A stretch of DNA of 64,000 nt. Source: Streptomyces capillispiralis. GTDB taxonomy: Bacteria > Actinomycetota > Actinomycetes > Streptomycetales > Streptomycetaceae. Position 1 is the stretch's first letter. Each line of letters starts with the position of its first letter. Location: assembly GCF_007829875.1 (NCBI RefSeq), contig NZ_VIWV01000001.1, positions 6,508,501-6,572,500 of the forward strand. Reading direction: 5' to 3'. This document shows positions 1 to 8,479 of the stretch, in pieces. The notes under the pieces were generated by a model, which saw only the letters and a program-made list of their open reading frames with translations, was not told the origin of the DNA and did no database searches. The translations under genes were made by a program, and so were the position numbers.

Positions 1-1
1 G

Positions 2-829
2 GAACCGCAGAACGACTTCGCCGGCCACCTCGTCACCCACCCGGCGGGACTGACCGACGACGAGGTCAGGGAACACCTCCGGCTGGTCCTCATCGCCGCC
101 TACGAGACCACCGCCAACCTCCTGTCCAACGTGCTGCGCCAGGTGCTGATCGACCCGCGCTTCCGCGCCCAGCTCAACGGCGGCCAGATGACCGTGCCGG
201 AGGCGGTGGAGCAACTGCTCTGGGACGAACCGCCGTTCAGCACCATCCTCGGCTACTTCGCCAAGCAGGACACGGAGCTCGGCGGCCAGCGCATCCGCAA
301 GGGGGACGGCCTGCTGTTCGCGCCCGCGCCGGCCAACGTCGACCCCCGCGTACGCCCGGACCCCACCGCCGACATGCAGGGCAACCGCTCGCACCTCGCC
401 TTCGGCGGTGGCCCGCACGAGTGCCCGGGGCAGGACATCGGCCGGGTCATCGCGGAAGTCGGCGTCGACGCGCTGCTCATGCGGCTGCCCGACGTCGAAC
501 TGAGCATCCACGAGGACGAGTTGTACTACACCGAGTCCATCGCCTCACGGCACCTCGTGGCCCTGCCCGTCCACTTCACCCCCCGGCCGCAGCAGGACGT
601 GATGCAGCGGCCCACCCACGAGAACGACGCGCCCGTCCAGCAGGACTGGCACATCGGCGCCGCCCGGCCGGGGACCGTGCGGGAGACCGCGCCGGCGGCC
701 GCGCCCGCACCGGTCCTCGAACCCCCCGTGCCGCAGCCGGTTCCGGTGCCGCTGCCCCCGCCGGTCGCGGAACAGGGCCCGCCGCGGAACACGTGGCAGC
801 GCTTCCTGCGCTGGTGGCGCGGCTACTGA
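2..829 (+). CDS. Cytochrome P450, CYP157-like (5' end outside window)
   Basis: The start lies upstream, so only the C-terminal ~275 residues are visible. The I-helix motif AAYETT (near 92-110) and the haem-binding motif FGGGPHECPG with its cysteine ligand (near 400-430) identify a bacterial class I P450. The K-helix, where P450s carry ExxR, instead reads EQLLW (209-223), the substitution known for the CYP157 family. A proline-rich tail of about 60 residues follows the catalytic domain. In Streptomyces such P450s often end conservon operons (sensor kinase, roadblock protein, DUF742 protein, small GTPase). Those genes would lie upstream and are not visible, so that context is inferred. The stop overlaps the convergent pseudouridine synthase by 7 bp. 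Substrate is unknown. Confidence 0.9.
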   Translation, partial: EPQNDFAGHLVTHPAGLTDDEVREHLRLVLIAAYETTANLLSNVLRQVLIDPRFRAQLNGGQMTVPEAVEQLLWDEPPFSTILGYFAKQDTELGGQRIRKGDGLLFAPAPANVDPRVRPDPTADMQGNRSHLAFGGGPHECPGQDIGRVIAEVGVDALLMRLPDVELSIHEDELYYTESIASRHLVALPVHFTPRPQQDVMQRPTHENDAPVQQDWHIGAARPGTVRETAPAAAPAPVLEPPVPQPVPVPLPPPVAEQGPPRNTWQRFLRWWRGY

Positions 830-1773
830 CCGGCGGCCCAGTCCTCGTACGCGCTCCAGGCCCCGAGCGCCCTGCCGCTGGTGAACCGGTGCGCCACGCC
901 CGTCACCGGGTCGGTGAACGCCAGGATCCGCGCCAGCAGTTGCAGCGGGCGCCGGAAGTCACCGGCCGGGACGGGGGCGGCCACCTCGGGGTACAGCGGA
1001 TCGCCGAGGATCGGCACGCCGAGGGCGTTCATGTGGACCCGCAGCTGATGGGTCTGGCCGGTCCCGGGCAGCAGCCGGTAGCGGCCGAGGCCGTCCGCCC
1101 GGTGCTCGGCCAGTTCGACCCGGGTCAGCGCGTTCGGTTCGCCCTCCACCTCCCGGGCGGTCAGCACCCCGCGCTCCTTCACGATCCGGCTGCGTACGGT
1201 CCGGGGCAGCTCCAGCCCCGGATCGTACGGGGCGACGGCCTCGTACTCCTTGTGCACCAGCCGGTCGCGGAACAGCGTCTGGTAGGCGCCCCGCTCCTCG
1301 GGCCGCACGGTGAACAGCACCAGGCCCGCGGTCAGCCGGTCGAGGCGGTGGGCGGCCCCCAGCTCCGGGACGCCCAGTTCGCGGCGCAGCCGGGCGAGCG
1401 CGGTCTGGGCGACGTGAGCGCCGCGCGGGGTGGTGGCCAGGAAGTGCGGCTTGTCGACGACGACGATGTGCTCGTCCCGGTGGACGATCTCCAGCGGGAA
1501 GGGCACCGGCACCTCAGCGGGCGGTTCCCGGTGGAACCACAGGAACAGGCCGGGCGCGTACGGCGTGTCCGCCGGTACGGCGCGTCCGTCCGCGCCGACG
1601 ATCAGCCCCGCGGCGAACATCCCGTCGACGACACCGTCCCCCGCCGACAGCCGCTGCACCAGATGGTCCCGCACGGTGGCTCCCGGCCCCCCGGCGGGCA
1701 GCCGCACCCGCACCGGGTCCACCCCGTCGCGCTGCGGCAGGGGAGCGGGCGGCACCGGGCGTCTGCGTCTCAC
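823..1773 (-). CDS. RluA-family pseudouridine synthase
   Basis: A 316-residue protein that should isomerise uridine to pseudouridine in rRNA or tRNA. The RluA catalytic motif is present as AAHRLDRLTAG, with the catalytic Asp in HRLDR. The family motifs VVDKPHFLATTP and the C-terminal TGQTHQLRVHM stretch are also clear. The N-terminal ~80 residues look S4-like but degenerate. The start is uncertain: GTG at 1773 has no Shine-Dalgarno, but a TACCCT box lies 8 nt upstream (reverse strand, 1787-1782), so translation may be leaderless. An in-frame TTG at 1782 is the alternative. It is convergent with the P450. The exact RNA target cannot be told from sequence. Confidence 0.85.
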   Translation of the reverse strand: MRRRRPVPPAPLPQRDGVDPVRVRLPAGGPGATVRDHLVQRLSAGDGVVDGMFAAGLIVGADGRAVPADTPYAPGLFLWFHREPPAEVPVPFPLEIVHRDEHIVVVDKPHFLATTPRGAHVAQTALARLRRELGVPELGAAHRLDRLTAGLVLFTVRPEERGAYQTLFRDRLVHKEYEAVAPYDPGLELPRTVRSRIVKERGVLTAREVEGEPNALTRVELAEHRADGLGRYRLLPGTGQTHQLRVHMNALGVPILGDPLYPEVAAPVPAGDFRRPLQLLARILAFTDPVTGVAHRFTSGRALGAWSAYEDWAAGQ

Positions 1774-1810
1774 AGGGTGCAAGGGTACGAGGCGGGCCGC
1801 GGGCCCGGTG

Positions 1811-2107
1811 CTACGCGTCCGGGGTGCCCGTCCCGGGCGGTTCCTCGGGGTGGACGGCCCGTCTCAGGCGGGCCTCGATCTCCTGGCGCGGCACGCCCTC
1901 GGCCCGCGCGTACTCGGTCACCGCGATCCGCACGTCACGGGCGAGGTCGCGCCAGGCCCGCCAGGCGGTCTCCCAGGTGGCGGTCTGGCGCCCGCTCCAT
2001 CTGGTCCGGGCCGGTGGACCGTAGGCCTCCCGCAGCCGCCGTACCCGGGCGTGTGCCTCGTCCGCCGCGCGTTGCTTGGCCACGAGCTCGTCGAAGGTGT
2101 GTGCCAC
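1811..2107 (-). CDS. Conserved hypothetical protein, small helical
   Basis: A 98-residue charged, mostly helical protein (VAHTFDELVAKQRAADEAH...) rich in Arg, Ala and Glu, with no signal peptide or membrane segment. The GTG start at 2107 is preferred because AGGA lies 9 nt upstream. A longer version starting at 2152 would prepend a low-complexity stretch. It lies 37 bp upstream of the pseudouridine synthase in the same orientation and could be cotranscribed. The family resembles small actinobacterial hypothetical proteins, but I cannot assign a function. The 272 bp upstream (2108-2379) hold no convincing gene, only GC-rich sequence with short imperfect repeats such as CGGGTGAGGTC, seen twice. 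Confidence 0.6.
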   Translation of the reverse strand: MAHTFDELVAKQRAADEAHARVRRLREAYGPPARTRWSGRQTATWETAWRAWRDLARDVRIAVTEYARAEGVPRQEIEARLRRAVHPEEPPGTGTPDA

Positions 2108-2379
2108 GCGCCCGGATCCTGGAGCAGCCGCCCGCCACCGGGGGCTCGCCACGCCGACCGGTCCGGGTCAGTGGACCTCGGTTCACCCGGGTGGCGCTCC
2201 GGGGAGGCCGGCGGGAGGCCCGGATGCGGTGGGGCGGAGGCCCGGGGCAGGCGGCAGCCGGACGCCCGGGGGAGTCGGTCGGCGCCCCGGGTGAGGTCAG
2301 CGGGAGGCCCGGAAAGGGGCCGGGCCCGGGTGAGGTCGGCCAAGGGCCCTGGGGTGGCCGGGCGGCGCTCCGGGGGGCG

Positions 2380-3225
2380 TCAGGCGGAGGCTCGGGCGGC
2401 TTCCTGTTCCGCTTCGATGCGGGCGTTCCACTCCGGCTTGGAGGCCTGCCAGCCGTCCTCGTTGTGGCCGAGCCGCCAGTAGCCGGAGATCGACAGGTCC
2501 TCGCGCGGAATGCCGCGCTCCACGCGCAGCAGCCGGCGCAGCTCCTTCACGAAGTGGGCCTCGCCGTGGACGAAGGCCTGCACCCGGCCCCCGGGGAAGT
2601 CGAGCGCGCGGACCGCCTCCACCAGGGCCTCGCCGACGGGACGCGCGCCGCGGTGCAGCCAGCGGACCTCCACGTCGGAGTCGATCTTCTGCTCCTCCTC
2701 GGGGCCGGAGATCTCCACGAAGGCGTACGCCCTGCTGCCGTGCGGCAGTGCCTCCAGCGAGCGGGCGATCGCGGGCAGCGCGCTCTCGTCACCGACGAGC
2801 AGGTGCCAGTCCGCGGCCGGGTCCGGGGCGTAGGCGCCGCCGGGGCCGAGGAACCGCACGACCTCGCCCGGGCGGACCCCCGCCGCCCAGGGGCCGGCCA
2901 GGCCCTCGTCGCCGTGGATCACGAAGTCCAGGGTCATCTCCCGGTGCTCGGCGTCCCACTGGCGCACCGTGTAGGTCCGCGTCACCGGCCACTGCTCGCG
3001 CGGCAGCTCCTCGCGGATGCGCTGCAGGTCGAACGGCTCCGGGTAGTCCGCCCCCGCGACCGGGAACAGCAGCTTGACGTAGTGGTCGGTGCACGTGTCG
3101 GCGGGGAGGCCGGCGAGCCCCTCGCCGCCGAGCACCACGCGCTGCATGTGCGGGGTCAGCCGCTCGGTGCGGACGACCTCGGCGGTGTGCGGCGTGCGCG
3201 GTGAGCGTCCGGGTCGCTCTGCCAT
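2380..3225 (-). CDS. Siderophore-interacting protein (FAD ferric-siderophore reductase)
   Basis: A 281-residue cytoplasmic flavoprotein of the ViuB/SIP family, which reduces ferric siderophores after uptake to release iron. The N-terminal FAD-binding barrel contains RTYTVRQWD (the RxYT(V/I)R flavin motif near residue 90), followed by the DFVIHGD segment. The C-terminal SIP domain contains LLVGDESALPAI and the terminal SGYWRLGHNEDGW motif, which is highly characteristic. ATG at 3225 is chosen because GGGAGG sits 6 nt upstream. A GTG at 3246 would place that Shine-Dalgarno inside the gene. An iron-box palindrome precedes the gene, so iron-dependent repression is likely. No siderophore biosynthesis genes are adjacent. 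Confidence 0.93.
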   Translation of the reverse strand: MAERPGRSPRTPHTAEVVRTERLTPHMQRVVLGGEGLAGLPADTCTDHYVKLLFPVAGADYPEPFDLQRIREELPREQWPVTRTYTVRQWDAEHREMTLDFVIHGDEGLAGPWAAGVRPGEVVRFLGPGGAYAPDPAADWHLLVGDESALPAIARSLEALPHGSRAYAFVEISGPEEEQKIDSDVEVRWLHRGARPVGEALVEAVRALDFPGGRVQAFVHGEAHFVKELRRLLRVERGIPREDLSISGYWRLGHNEDGWQASKPEWNARIEAEQEAARASA

Positions 3226-3248
3226 GAGGGGCCTCCCAGCTGTCACAG

Positions 3249-3267
3249 TTAGGTTTACCTAAGTTAG
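3249..3267. promoter_or_regulatory. Iron box (DmdR/IdeR-type operator)
   Basis: The perfect inverted repeat TTAGGT-TT-ACCTAA (3249-3262) continues into AGTTAG. It matches the style of DtxR/IdeR/DmdR boxes, which contain TTAGGTTAG half sites. It lies 24-42 bp upstream of the siderophore-interacting protein start, where it would overlap the promoter. Repression by iron-loaded DmdR is inferred from the motif and the gene's role. Confidence 0.75.
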
Positions 3268-3330
3268 CACCTCGGTCCCGGTCGGCGCCTCATCGTCGGG
3301 CGGGCCCTGCGGTCCGGCGGAGGCCGCGCC

Positions 3331-4251
3331 TCACGCCGTGAGGGTCGTCAGCAGGCGTTGCAGCGAGCCGCCCAGCCCCCAGCGGGCGGCCAGGGACTCC
3401 ACGGCCGCCGGATCGCGCGGTGCGCGCGGCAGCGCCGTGTCGACGTCCGGGAGCGGCACGTCGTCGGCGACCCGGACGACCTTGGGGGCGACCGCGAGAT
3501 ACGGCCGCGCCAGATCCAGACGCTTGCGCTGCGTCGGGGTGAGCCTGGCCCGCCGGTCGTCCACGGCCGCCAGGATGCCCGCCAGGTCGCCGAACTCGGC
3601 GAGCAGCTTGGCCGCCGTCTTCTCGCCGATACCCGGCACGCCCGGCAGGCCGTCGCTCGGATCACCGCGCAGCAGCGCCAGGTCCGCGTACCCCCTGCCG
3701 TCCACCCCATACTTCTCGCGCAGCGCGGCCTCGTCGGTGACCTGCAGCGTGCCGACGCCCTTCAGCGGATACAGCACCCGCACCCCGCGCGCGTCGTCCA
3801 CCAGCTGGTACAGGTCGCGGTCGCCGGTGACGATGTCGACCGGCCCCTCGGCCCGCGCGGTGAAGGTGCCGATCACGTCGTCCGCCTCGTACTCCGCGAC
3901 GCCCACGCGGGCGATGCCCACCGCGTCCAGGACGGCCTCGATCACCGGCACCTGCGGCGAGAGCGTGTCGGGCACCTCCTCCTCGTCCGGGCCCGCCGGG
4001 CGCTCCTCGGCGACGCGGTGCGCCTTGTAGGACGGGATCAGCTCCACCCGCCAGTGCGGGCGCCAGTCGGCGTCCATGCAGGCCACCAGGTGGTCCGGCC
4101 GGTGGTCCCGGACCAGGCGGTCGATGAAGTCGAGCAGCCCGCGCACGGCGTTCACCGGGGTGCCGTCCGGGGCCCTGACGGACTCCGGGACGCCGAAGTA
4201 GGCACGGAAGTACAGGGAGGCGGTGTCGAGGAGCATCAGTCGTCCGGTCAC
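3331..4251 (-). CDS. 5'-3' exonuclease (DNA polymerase I N-domain-like)
   Basis: A 306-residue stand-alone homologue of the 5'-nuclease domain of DNA polymerase I. The acidic metal-binding residues of FEN-type nucleases appear in order: MLLDTASLYFRAYFG near the start, ACMDADWRPHWR, YEADDVIGT, VTGDRDLYQLV and LRGDPSDGLPGVPGIG. The last leads into the helix-hairpin-helix (GIGEKTAAKLL). It likely removes RNA primers or processes flaps. GTG at 4251 is used as start. ATG at 4236 (MLLDTASL) is equally possible because neither has a strong Shine-Dalgarno. It is divergent from the betaine transporter across a 238-bp region with two palindromes. Confidence 0.88.
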   Translation of the reverse strand: MTGRLMLLDTASLYFRAYFGVPESVRAPDGTPVNAVRGLLDFIDRLVRDHRPDHLVACMDADWRPHWRVELIPSYKAHRVAEERPAGPDEEEVPDTLSPQVPVIEAVLDAVGIARVGVAEYEADDVIGTFTARAEGPVDIVTGDRDLYQLVDDARGVRVLYPLKGVGTLQVTDEAALREKYGVDGRGYADLALLRGDPSDGLPGVPGIGEKTAAKLLAEFGDLAGILAAVDDRRARLTPTQRKRLDLARPYLAVAPKVVRVADDVPLPDVDTALPRAPRDPAAVESLAARWGLGGSLQRLLTTLTA

Positions 4252-4312
4252 GTCCGCATCATGCCGCACCCCACCGACAGTGCCCCGCAGGAAAGAGCGG
4301 CGGTGCGTCATC

Positions 4313-4355
4313 CGCAACGGGTTGCGTAACCCGCCTGCTGTGTGAGGCGTCACAC
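4313..4355. promoter_or_regulatory. Cluster of palindromes in the divergent exonuclease/betaine-transporter region
   Basis: CGCAAC-GG-GTTGCG (4313-4326) overlaps CGGGTT-GCGT-AACCCG (4318-4333). Seven bases further lies GTGTGA-GGCG-TCACAC (4340-4355). All are perfect, and the last two share 6-4-6 geometry. They sit about 135-175 bp upstream of the transporter ATPase start and 60-105 bp upstream of the exonuclease start. They look like operators for one or two dimeric regulators; the proteins are unknown. The overlapping pair could also form alternative RNA hairpins in the transporter leader. Confidence 0.5.
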
Positions 4356-4489
4356 CAACACGTTTGCCCCATGCAAAAGCGGGGAGGCGCGGCCCCGGAG
4401 CGATGCCGGTCACAGATTCAACTGTTGTGGGCCGCGTGAGGTCCGACGGGCGTCGCTCCTGTCCTTTGCCGTCGAGACAAGAGGTACGC

Positions 4490-5581
4490 GTGTCATCCAG
4501 GCTTGAGGCCGAGCATCTGTTCAAGGTGTTCGGCAGACGACCGGACCAGGCGGTCGAACGACTGCGCCAGAAGAATGCAGACCGGGAGGAGCTGCGCGCC
4601 GACGGCACCACCGCCGCCGTCATCGACGCCTCCTTCACCGTGGAGCCGGGCGAGATCTTCGTCGTCATGGGCCTCTCGGGCTCGGGCAAGTCCACCTTGC
4701 TGCGGATGCTCAACGGCCTGCTGGAGCCGACCGCCGGACACGTGCGCTTCGACGGTCAGGACCTGACCGCGCTGCCGGACCGGGAACTGCGCCAGGTCCG
4801 TTCCAGGAAGATCAGCATGGTCTTCCAGCACTTCGCGCTGTTCCCGCACCGCAGCGTCCGGGACAACGCCGCGTACGGACTTGAAGTGCAGGGCGTGCCC
4901 CGCGCCGAGCGCGAAGCCCGCGCCGACGAGGCGCTCGCCCTGTGCGGCCTGGCCGGCTGGGAGAAGTCGTGGCCGGACGAGCTGTCCGGCGGCATGCAGC
5001 AGCGCGTCGGTCTCGCCCGCGCGCTCGCCACCGACGCGGACCTGCTGCTGATGGACGAGTCGTTCAGCGCGCTCGACCCGCTGATCCGCCGCGACATGCA
5101 GGACCAGCTGCTGGAACTGCAGAAGACCCTGAAGAAGACGATCGTCTTCATCACCCACGACCTCAACGAGGCCATGCGCCTGGGCGACCGCATCGCGGTG
5201 ATGCGCGACGGGCGCATCGTGCAGATCGGCTCCGCGCAGGACATCCTGATCCGGCCCGCCAACGACTACGTCGCCTCCTTCACCCAGGACGTCGACCGCT
5301 CCCGCGTGCTCACCGCCGGCGCGGTGATGGAGCGCGAGGTGCGCGGCGACGAGGCCGACTGCGGCTGCGAGACCGCGACGCCCGACACGCCGTTCACCGA
5401 CCTGTGCGCGATCAGCGCCCGCGTGCCGCACCCGGTGGCCGTGCTCGACCGGGAGGGAGCGGTCGTCGGGGTCGTGCCCCGGCAGCGTCTCGTGGGCTTC
5501 CTCGGCGACGAGGAGGCCGATCCCGGGATCTGCGACTCCCCGCGCGACAAGGGCGGCGAGAAGGTGATGGCCAGTGCCTAG
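4490..5581 (+). CDS. Glycine betaine/proline ABC transporter ATP-binding protein
   Basis: A 363-residue ATPase of the ProV/OpuAA family that powers uptake of glycine betaine or related compatible solutes in osmotic stress. It shows the long N-terminal extension of this subfamily, Walker A GLSGSGKST, the Q-loop region MVFQHFALFPHR, signature LSGGMQQR, Walker B LLLMDES and the FITHDLNEA switch. After residue ~270 there is a region where ProV proteins carry CBS domains, with only one recognisable CBS-like segment (VAVLDREGAVVGVV). GTG at 4490 is chosen because AAGAGG precedes it by ~6 nt. Its last 8 bp overlap the permease-receptor gene, indicating translational coupling. Confidence 0.95.
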   Translation: MSSRLEAEHLFKVFGRRPDQAVERLRQKNADREELRADGTTAAVIDASFTVEPGEIFVVMGLSGSGKSTLLRMLNGLLEPTAGHVRFDGQDLTALPDRELRQVRSRKISMVFQHFALFPHRSVRDNAAYGLEVQGVPRAEREARADEALALCGLAGWEKSWPDELSGGMQQRVGLARALATDADLLLMDESFSALDPLIRRDMQDQLLELQKTLKKTIVFITHDLNEAMRLGDRIAVMRDGRIVQIGSAQDILIRPANDYVASFTQDVDRSRVLTAGAVMEREVRGDEADCGCETATPDTPFTDLCAISARVPHPVAVLDREGAVVGVVPRQRLVGFLGDEEADPGICDSPRDKGGEKVMASA

Positions 5582-8192
5582 GATTCCGCTCGGCGACTGG
5601 GTCAACAGCACCGTCGACTGGCTGCTCGCCAACGTCACCTGGCTGTTCGACTTCTTCAAGGCCGTCTTCACCGGCGCCTACGACGGCGTGAACGCCGTCC
5701 TCCAGGCACCCGAGCCGCTGCTGCTCGCCGGCATCTTCGCGGTGATCGCCTTCTGGCTGCGCGGCACCGTCGCCGGTGTCCTCACCTTCGCCGGCTTCGC
5801 CTTCCTGGACTCCCTCGAACTGTGGGAGGACTCGATGGTGACGCTGGCGCTGGTCATCGTCGCCACCGCGATCGCGCTGGTCATCTCGGTGCCGGTGGGC
5901 ATCTGGGCGGCCCGCTCGGACCGGGTCAGCGGATTCGTCCGGCCGATCCTGGACTTCATGCAGACGCTGCCCGCGATGATCTACCTCATCCCGGCCATCC
6001 TCTTCTTCGGGACCGGTCCCGCCCCGGGCATCGTCGCCACGCTGATCTTCGCGCTCGCCCCGGGCGTGCGCATGACCGAGCTGGGCATCCGCCAGGTCGA
6101 CAAGGAACTGGTCGAGGCCGCCGAGGCGTTCGGCACCACGCCCCGCAACACCCTGCTGCGCGTCCAGCTGCCGCTGGCGCTGCCCACGGTGATGGCGGGC
6201 GTCAACCAGGTCATCATGCTCGGCCTGTCCATGGCCGCGATCGCCGGCATGGTCGGCACCGGCGGGCTCGGCGGCGCGGTCATCGAGTCCATCGGCCAGC
6301 TCAACATCGGTCTGGGCTCCGAGGCCGGCATCGCCATCGTCATCCTGGCGATCTACCTGGACCGGATGACCAGCGCCCTGGGCACCCAGGTCTCCCCGCT
6401 CGGCCGGCGCGCCGCCGCCAAGGCGCGCGCCGCGCAGGGCCTGAAGATCTGGTCCTACCGGCCGCGTCCGCAGGTCGCCGTGATCGGCGTCGTGGTCCTC
6501 GCGCTGGTCGCGGGCGGCATGAGCCTGTTCGGCGGCAGCACCGCCGGCTCCGCGCCCGCCGCCGACGGCAAGAACGTCGGCAACGGCAAGAAGATCACCA
6601 TCGGCTACATCCCGTGGGACGAGGGCGTCGCCTCCACCTTCCTGTGGAAGGAGATCCTGGAGCAGCGGGGCTTCGAGGTCGAGGCCGAGCAGTTCGAGGC
6701 CGGCCCGCTCTACACCGCGCTCGCGCAGGGCAACATCGACTTCCAGACGGACGCCTGGCTGCCCACCACCCACGAGGCGTACTGGAAGAAGTACGGCGAC
6801 CGGCTCGACGACCTCGGTGCCTGGTACGACGAGACGTCGCTGGAGCTGACCGTCCCGTCGTACATGAAGGACGTCGACTCCCTGGAGGACCTGAAGGGCA
6901 GGGCGGACCTGTTCGGCGGGAAGATCACCGGCATCGAGTCCAGCGCCGGCATGATGGGCCTGCTCAAGAGCAAGGTCCTCGGGGAGTACGGCCTGGACAA
7001 GGAGTACAAGGTCGTCGACAGCTCCACGCCGGCGATGCTGGCCGAGCTCAAGCGGGCCTACAGCAAGAAGGAACCGGTCGTCGTCACGCTCTGGTCGCCG
7101 CACTGGGCGTACAGCGACTACGACCTGAAGAAGCTGAAGGACCCCAAGGGCAGCTGGGGCAAGGGCGACGGCGTGCACACGCTGTCCCGCAAGGGCTTCG
7201 CCGGTGACCACCCCGCCGTCGGGAAGTGGCTGAAGGACTTCTCGATGACCGAGGAGCAGCTCACCGGCCTGGAGGCCGAGATCAACAAGGCCGGCAAGGG
7301 CAAGCAGCAGGACGCCGTCCGCGCCTGGCTGAAGGACAACCCCGGTGTCGTCGACGAGCTGGCCCCGGTCGGCTCCGGCTCCGGTGCCGCCCCCGCCGAG
7401 GCGAAGCGGCCGCTGGACGTGGCCTGGTTCCCCTGGGAGGAGGACGTCGCCGTCACCTACCTGTGGAAGAACGTCCTCGAGCGGCGCGGCTACCGGATGA
7501 ACCTCAAGCAGATGGACGTCGGCCCGGTCTACACCGGCCTCGCCTCCGGGGACCTCGACCTCAACTTCGACGCGTGGCTGCCGTACGCGCAGAAGAACTA
7601 CTGGGACAAGAGCAAGGACGACCTCACCGACCTCGGCACCTGGTACGAGCCCACCTCGCTGGAGATCGCCGTCCCCTCCTACGTCAAGGACGTCAAGTCC
7701 CTGGAGGACCTCAAGGGCAAGGCCGACCTCTTCGACGGGCGGATCATCGGCATCGAGCCGGGCACCGGTGAGATGAACCTGCTCAAGACCAAGGTCCTGC
7801 CCGGCTACGGCCTGGAGGACGAGTACGAGGTCGTCGACGGCTCCACGCCCGCGATGCTGGCCGAGCTGAAGCGCGCCTACGCCAAGAAGGAGCCCATCGC
7901 GGTCACGCTCTGGTCGCCGCACTGGGCGTACAGCGACTACGAGCTGACCAAGCTGAAGGACCCGAAGAAGGCCTTCGGCGAGGGCAACACGATCCGCACC
8001 ATCGCGAGCAGGAAGTTCCCCGAGCAGTACCCGCAGCTCACGAAGTGGATCAAGGGTTTCCGGATGAGCGAGGACGAGCTCGGCACCCTGGAGGCGGAGA
8101 TCAAGAACCGCGGCCAGGGCCATGAGGAGGAGGCCGTCGCCGCCTGGCTGGAGGAGCACCCGGACATGGTGGAGCGGATGACTCCGCAGTAG
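5574..8192 (+). CDS. Glycine betaine ABC permease fused to two tandem substrate-binding domains
   Basis: An 872-residue fusion. Residues ~1-330 are the ProW/OpuAB-type permease with several membrane segments and an EAA-like loop (ELVEAAEAFGTTPRN). Residues ~340-600 are an OpuAC-type binding domain (KITIGYIPWDEGVASTFLWK...). Residues ~610-872 are a second, diverged copy (LDVAWFPWEEDVAVTYLWK...). The copies share blocks such as STPAMLAELKRAY and VTLWSPHWAYSDY. The binding domains follow a final hydrophobic segment (AVIGVVVLALVAGGMSLF) and should face outside, so each transporter would display receptors tethered to the channel. Single-receptor fusions are known in OpuA-type importers; two receptor domains on one permease chain are less usual. 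GTG start overlaps the ATPase stop. Confidence 0.93.
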   Translation: MPRIPLGDWVNSTVDWLLANVTWLFDFFKAVFTGAYDGVNAVLQAPEPLLLAGIFAVIAFWLRGTVAGVLTFAGFAFLDSLELWEDSMVTLALVIVATAIALVISVPVGIWAARSDRVSGFVRPILDFMQTLPAMIYLIPAILFFGTGPAPGIVATLIFALAPGVRMTELGIRQVDKELVEAAEAFGTTPRNTLLRVQLPLALPTVMAGVNQVIMLGLSMAAIAGMVGTGGLGGAVIESIGQLNIGLGSEAGIAIVILAIYLDRMTSALGTQVSPLGRRAAAKARAAQGLKIWSYRPRPQVAVIGVVVLALVAGGMSLFGGSTAGSAPAADGKNVGNGKKITIGYIPWDEGVASTFLWKEILEQRGFEVEAEQFEAGPLYTALAQGNIDFQTDAWLPTTHEAYWKKYGDRLDDLGAWYDETSLELTVPSYMKDVDSLEDLKGRADLFGGKITGIESSAGMMGLLKSKVLGEYGLDKEYKVVDSSTPAMLAELKRAYSKKEPVVVTLWSPHWAYSDYDLKKLKDPKGSWGKGDGVHTLSRKGFAGDHPAVGKWLKDFSMTEEQLTGLEAEINKAGKGKQQDAVRAWLKDNPGVVDELAPVGSGSGAAPAEAKRPLDVAWFPWEEDVAVTYLWKNVLERRGYRMNLKQMDVGPVYTGLASGDLDLNFDAWLPYAQKNYWDKSKDDLTDLGTWYEPTSLEIAVPSYVKDVKSLEDLKGKADLFDGRIIGIEPGTGEMNLLKTKVLPGYGLEDEYEVVDGSTPAMLAELKRAYAKKEPIAVTLWSPHWAYSDYELTKLKDPKKAFGEGNTIRTIASRKFPEQYPQLTKWIKGFRMSEDELGTLEAEIKNRGQGHEEEAVAAWLEEHPDMVERMTPQ

Positions 8193-8213
8193 TCCGCCGC
8201 ACCGGCCGTCCCC

Positions 8214-8263
8214 GAGGGGCGGGCCCGGATCCGCACCCAGTGGTGCGGCCGGGCCCGCCCCTC
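8214..8263 (+). terminator. Strong hairpin terminator after the betaine transporter operon
   Basis: The 15-nt arms GAGGGGCGGGCCCGG (8214-8228) and 8249-8263 are perfectly complementary. Inside them is a 6-bp stem CCGCAC/GTGCGG with a 6-nt loop, separated by a 2-nt bulge. It starts 22 bp after the stop. There is no T-tract, as is usual in Streptomyces. Confidence 0.85.
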
Positions 8264-8479
8264 ACGCCGTGTCCGGGCCGAACGGGAACACGAGAGGAAT
8301 CCGGACAACCACGGAGCGCGATGCCCTCCCCGAACTTCCCCGTGACCTTCCGCCGAAGGCGGGGAACAATGGCGGGAACACCCCGTAACGCACGCGCGGG
8401 GGACCGAGGGGCTCGCCGGGCGGCTGGCGCGAACTGTGAGGTCGGCGCCGCTCCCGCGTGACGGCGACGTGACAGGCAC

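Noticed and set aside
421..3204. Very long open frame antisense to several genes
   Set aside because: High-GC shadow: it crosses clear genes on both strands, has no domain or start signal, and its residues are Arg/Ala/Pro biased.
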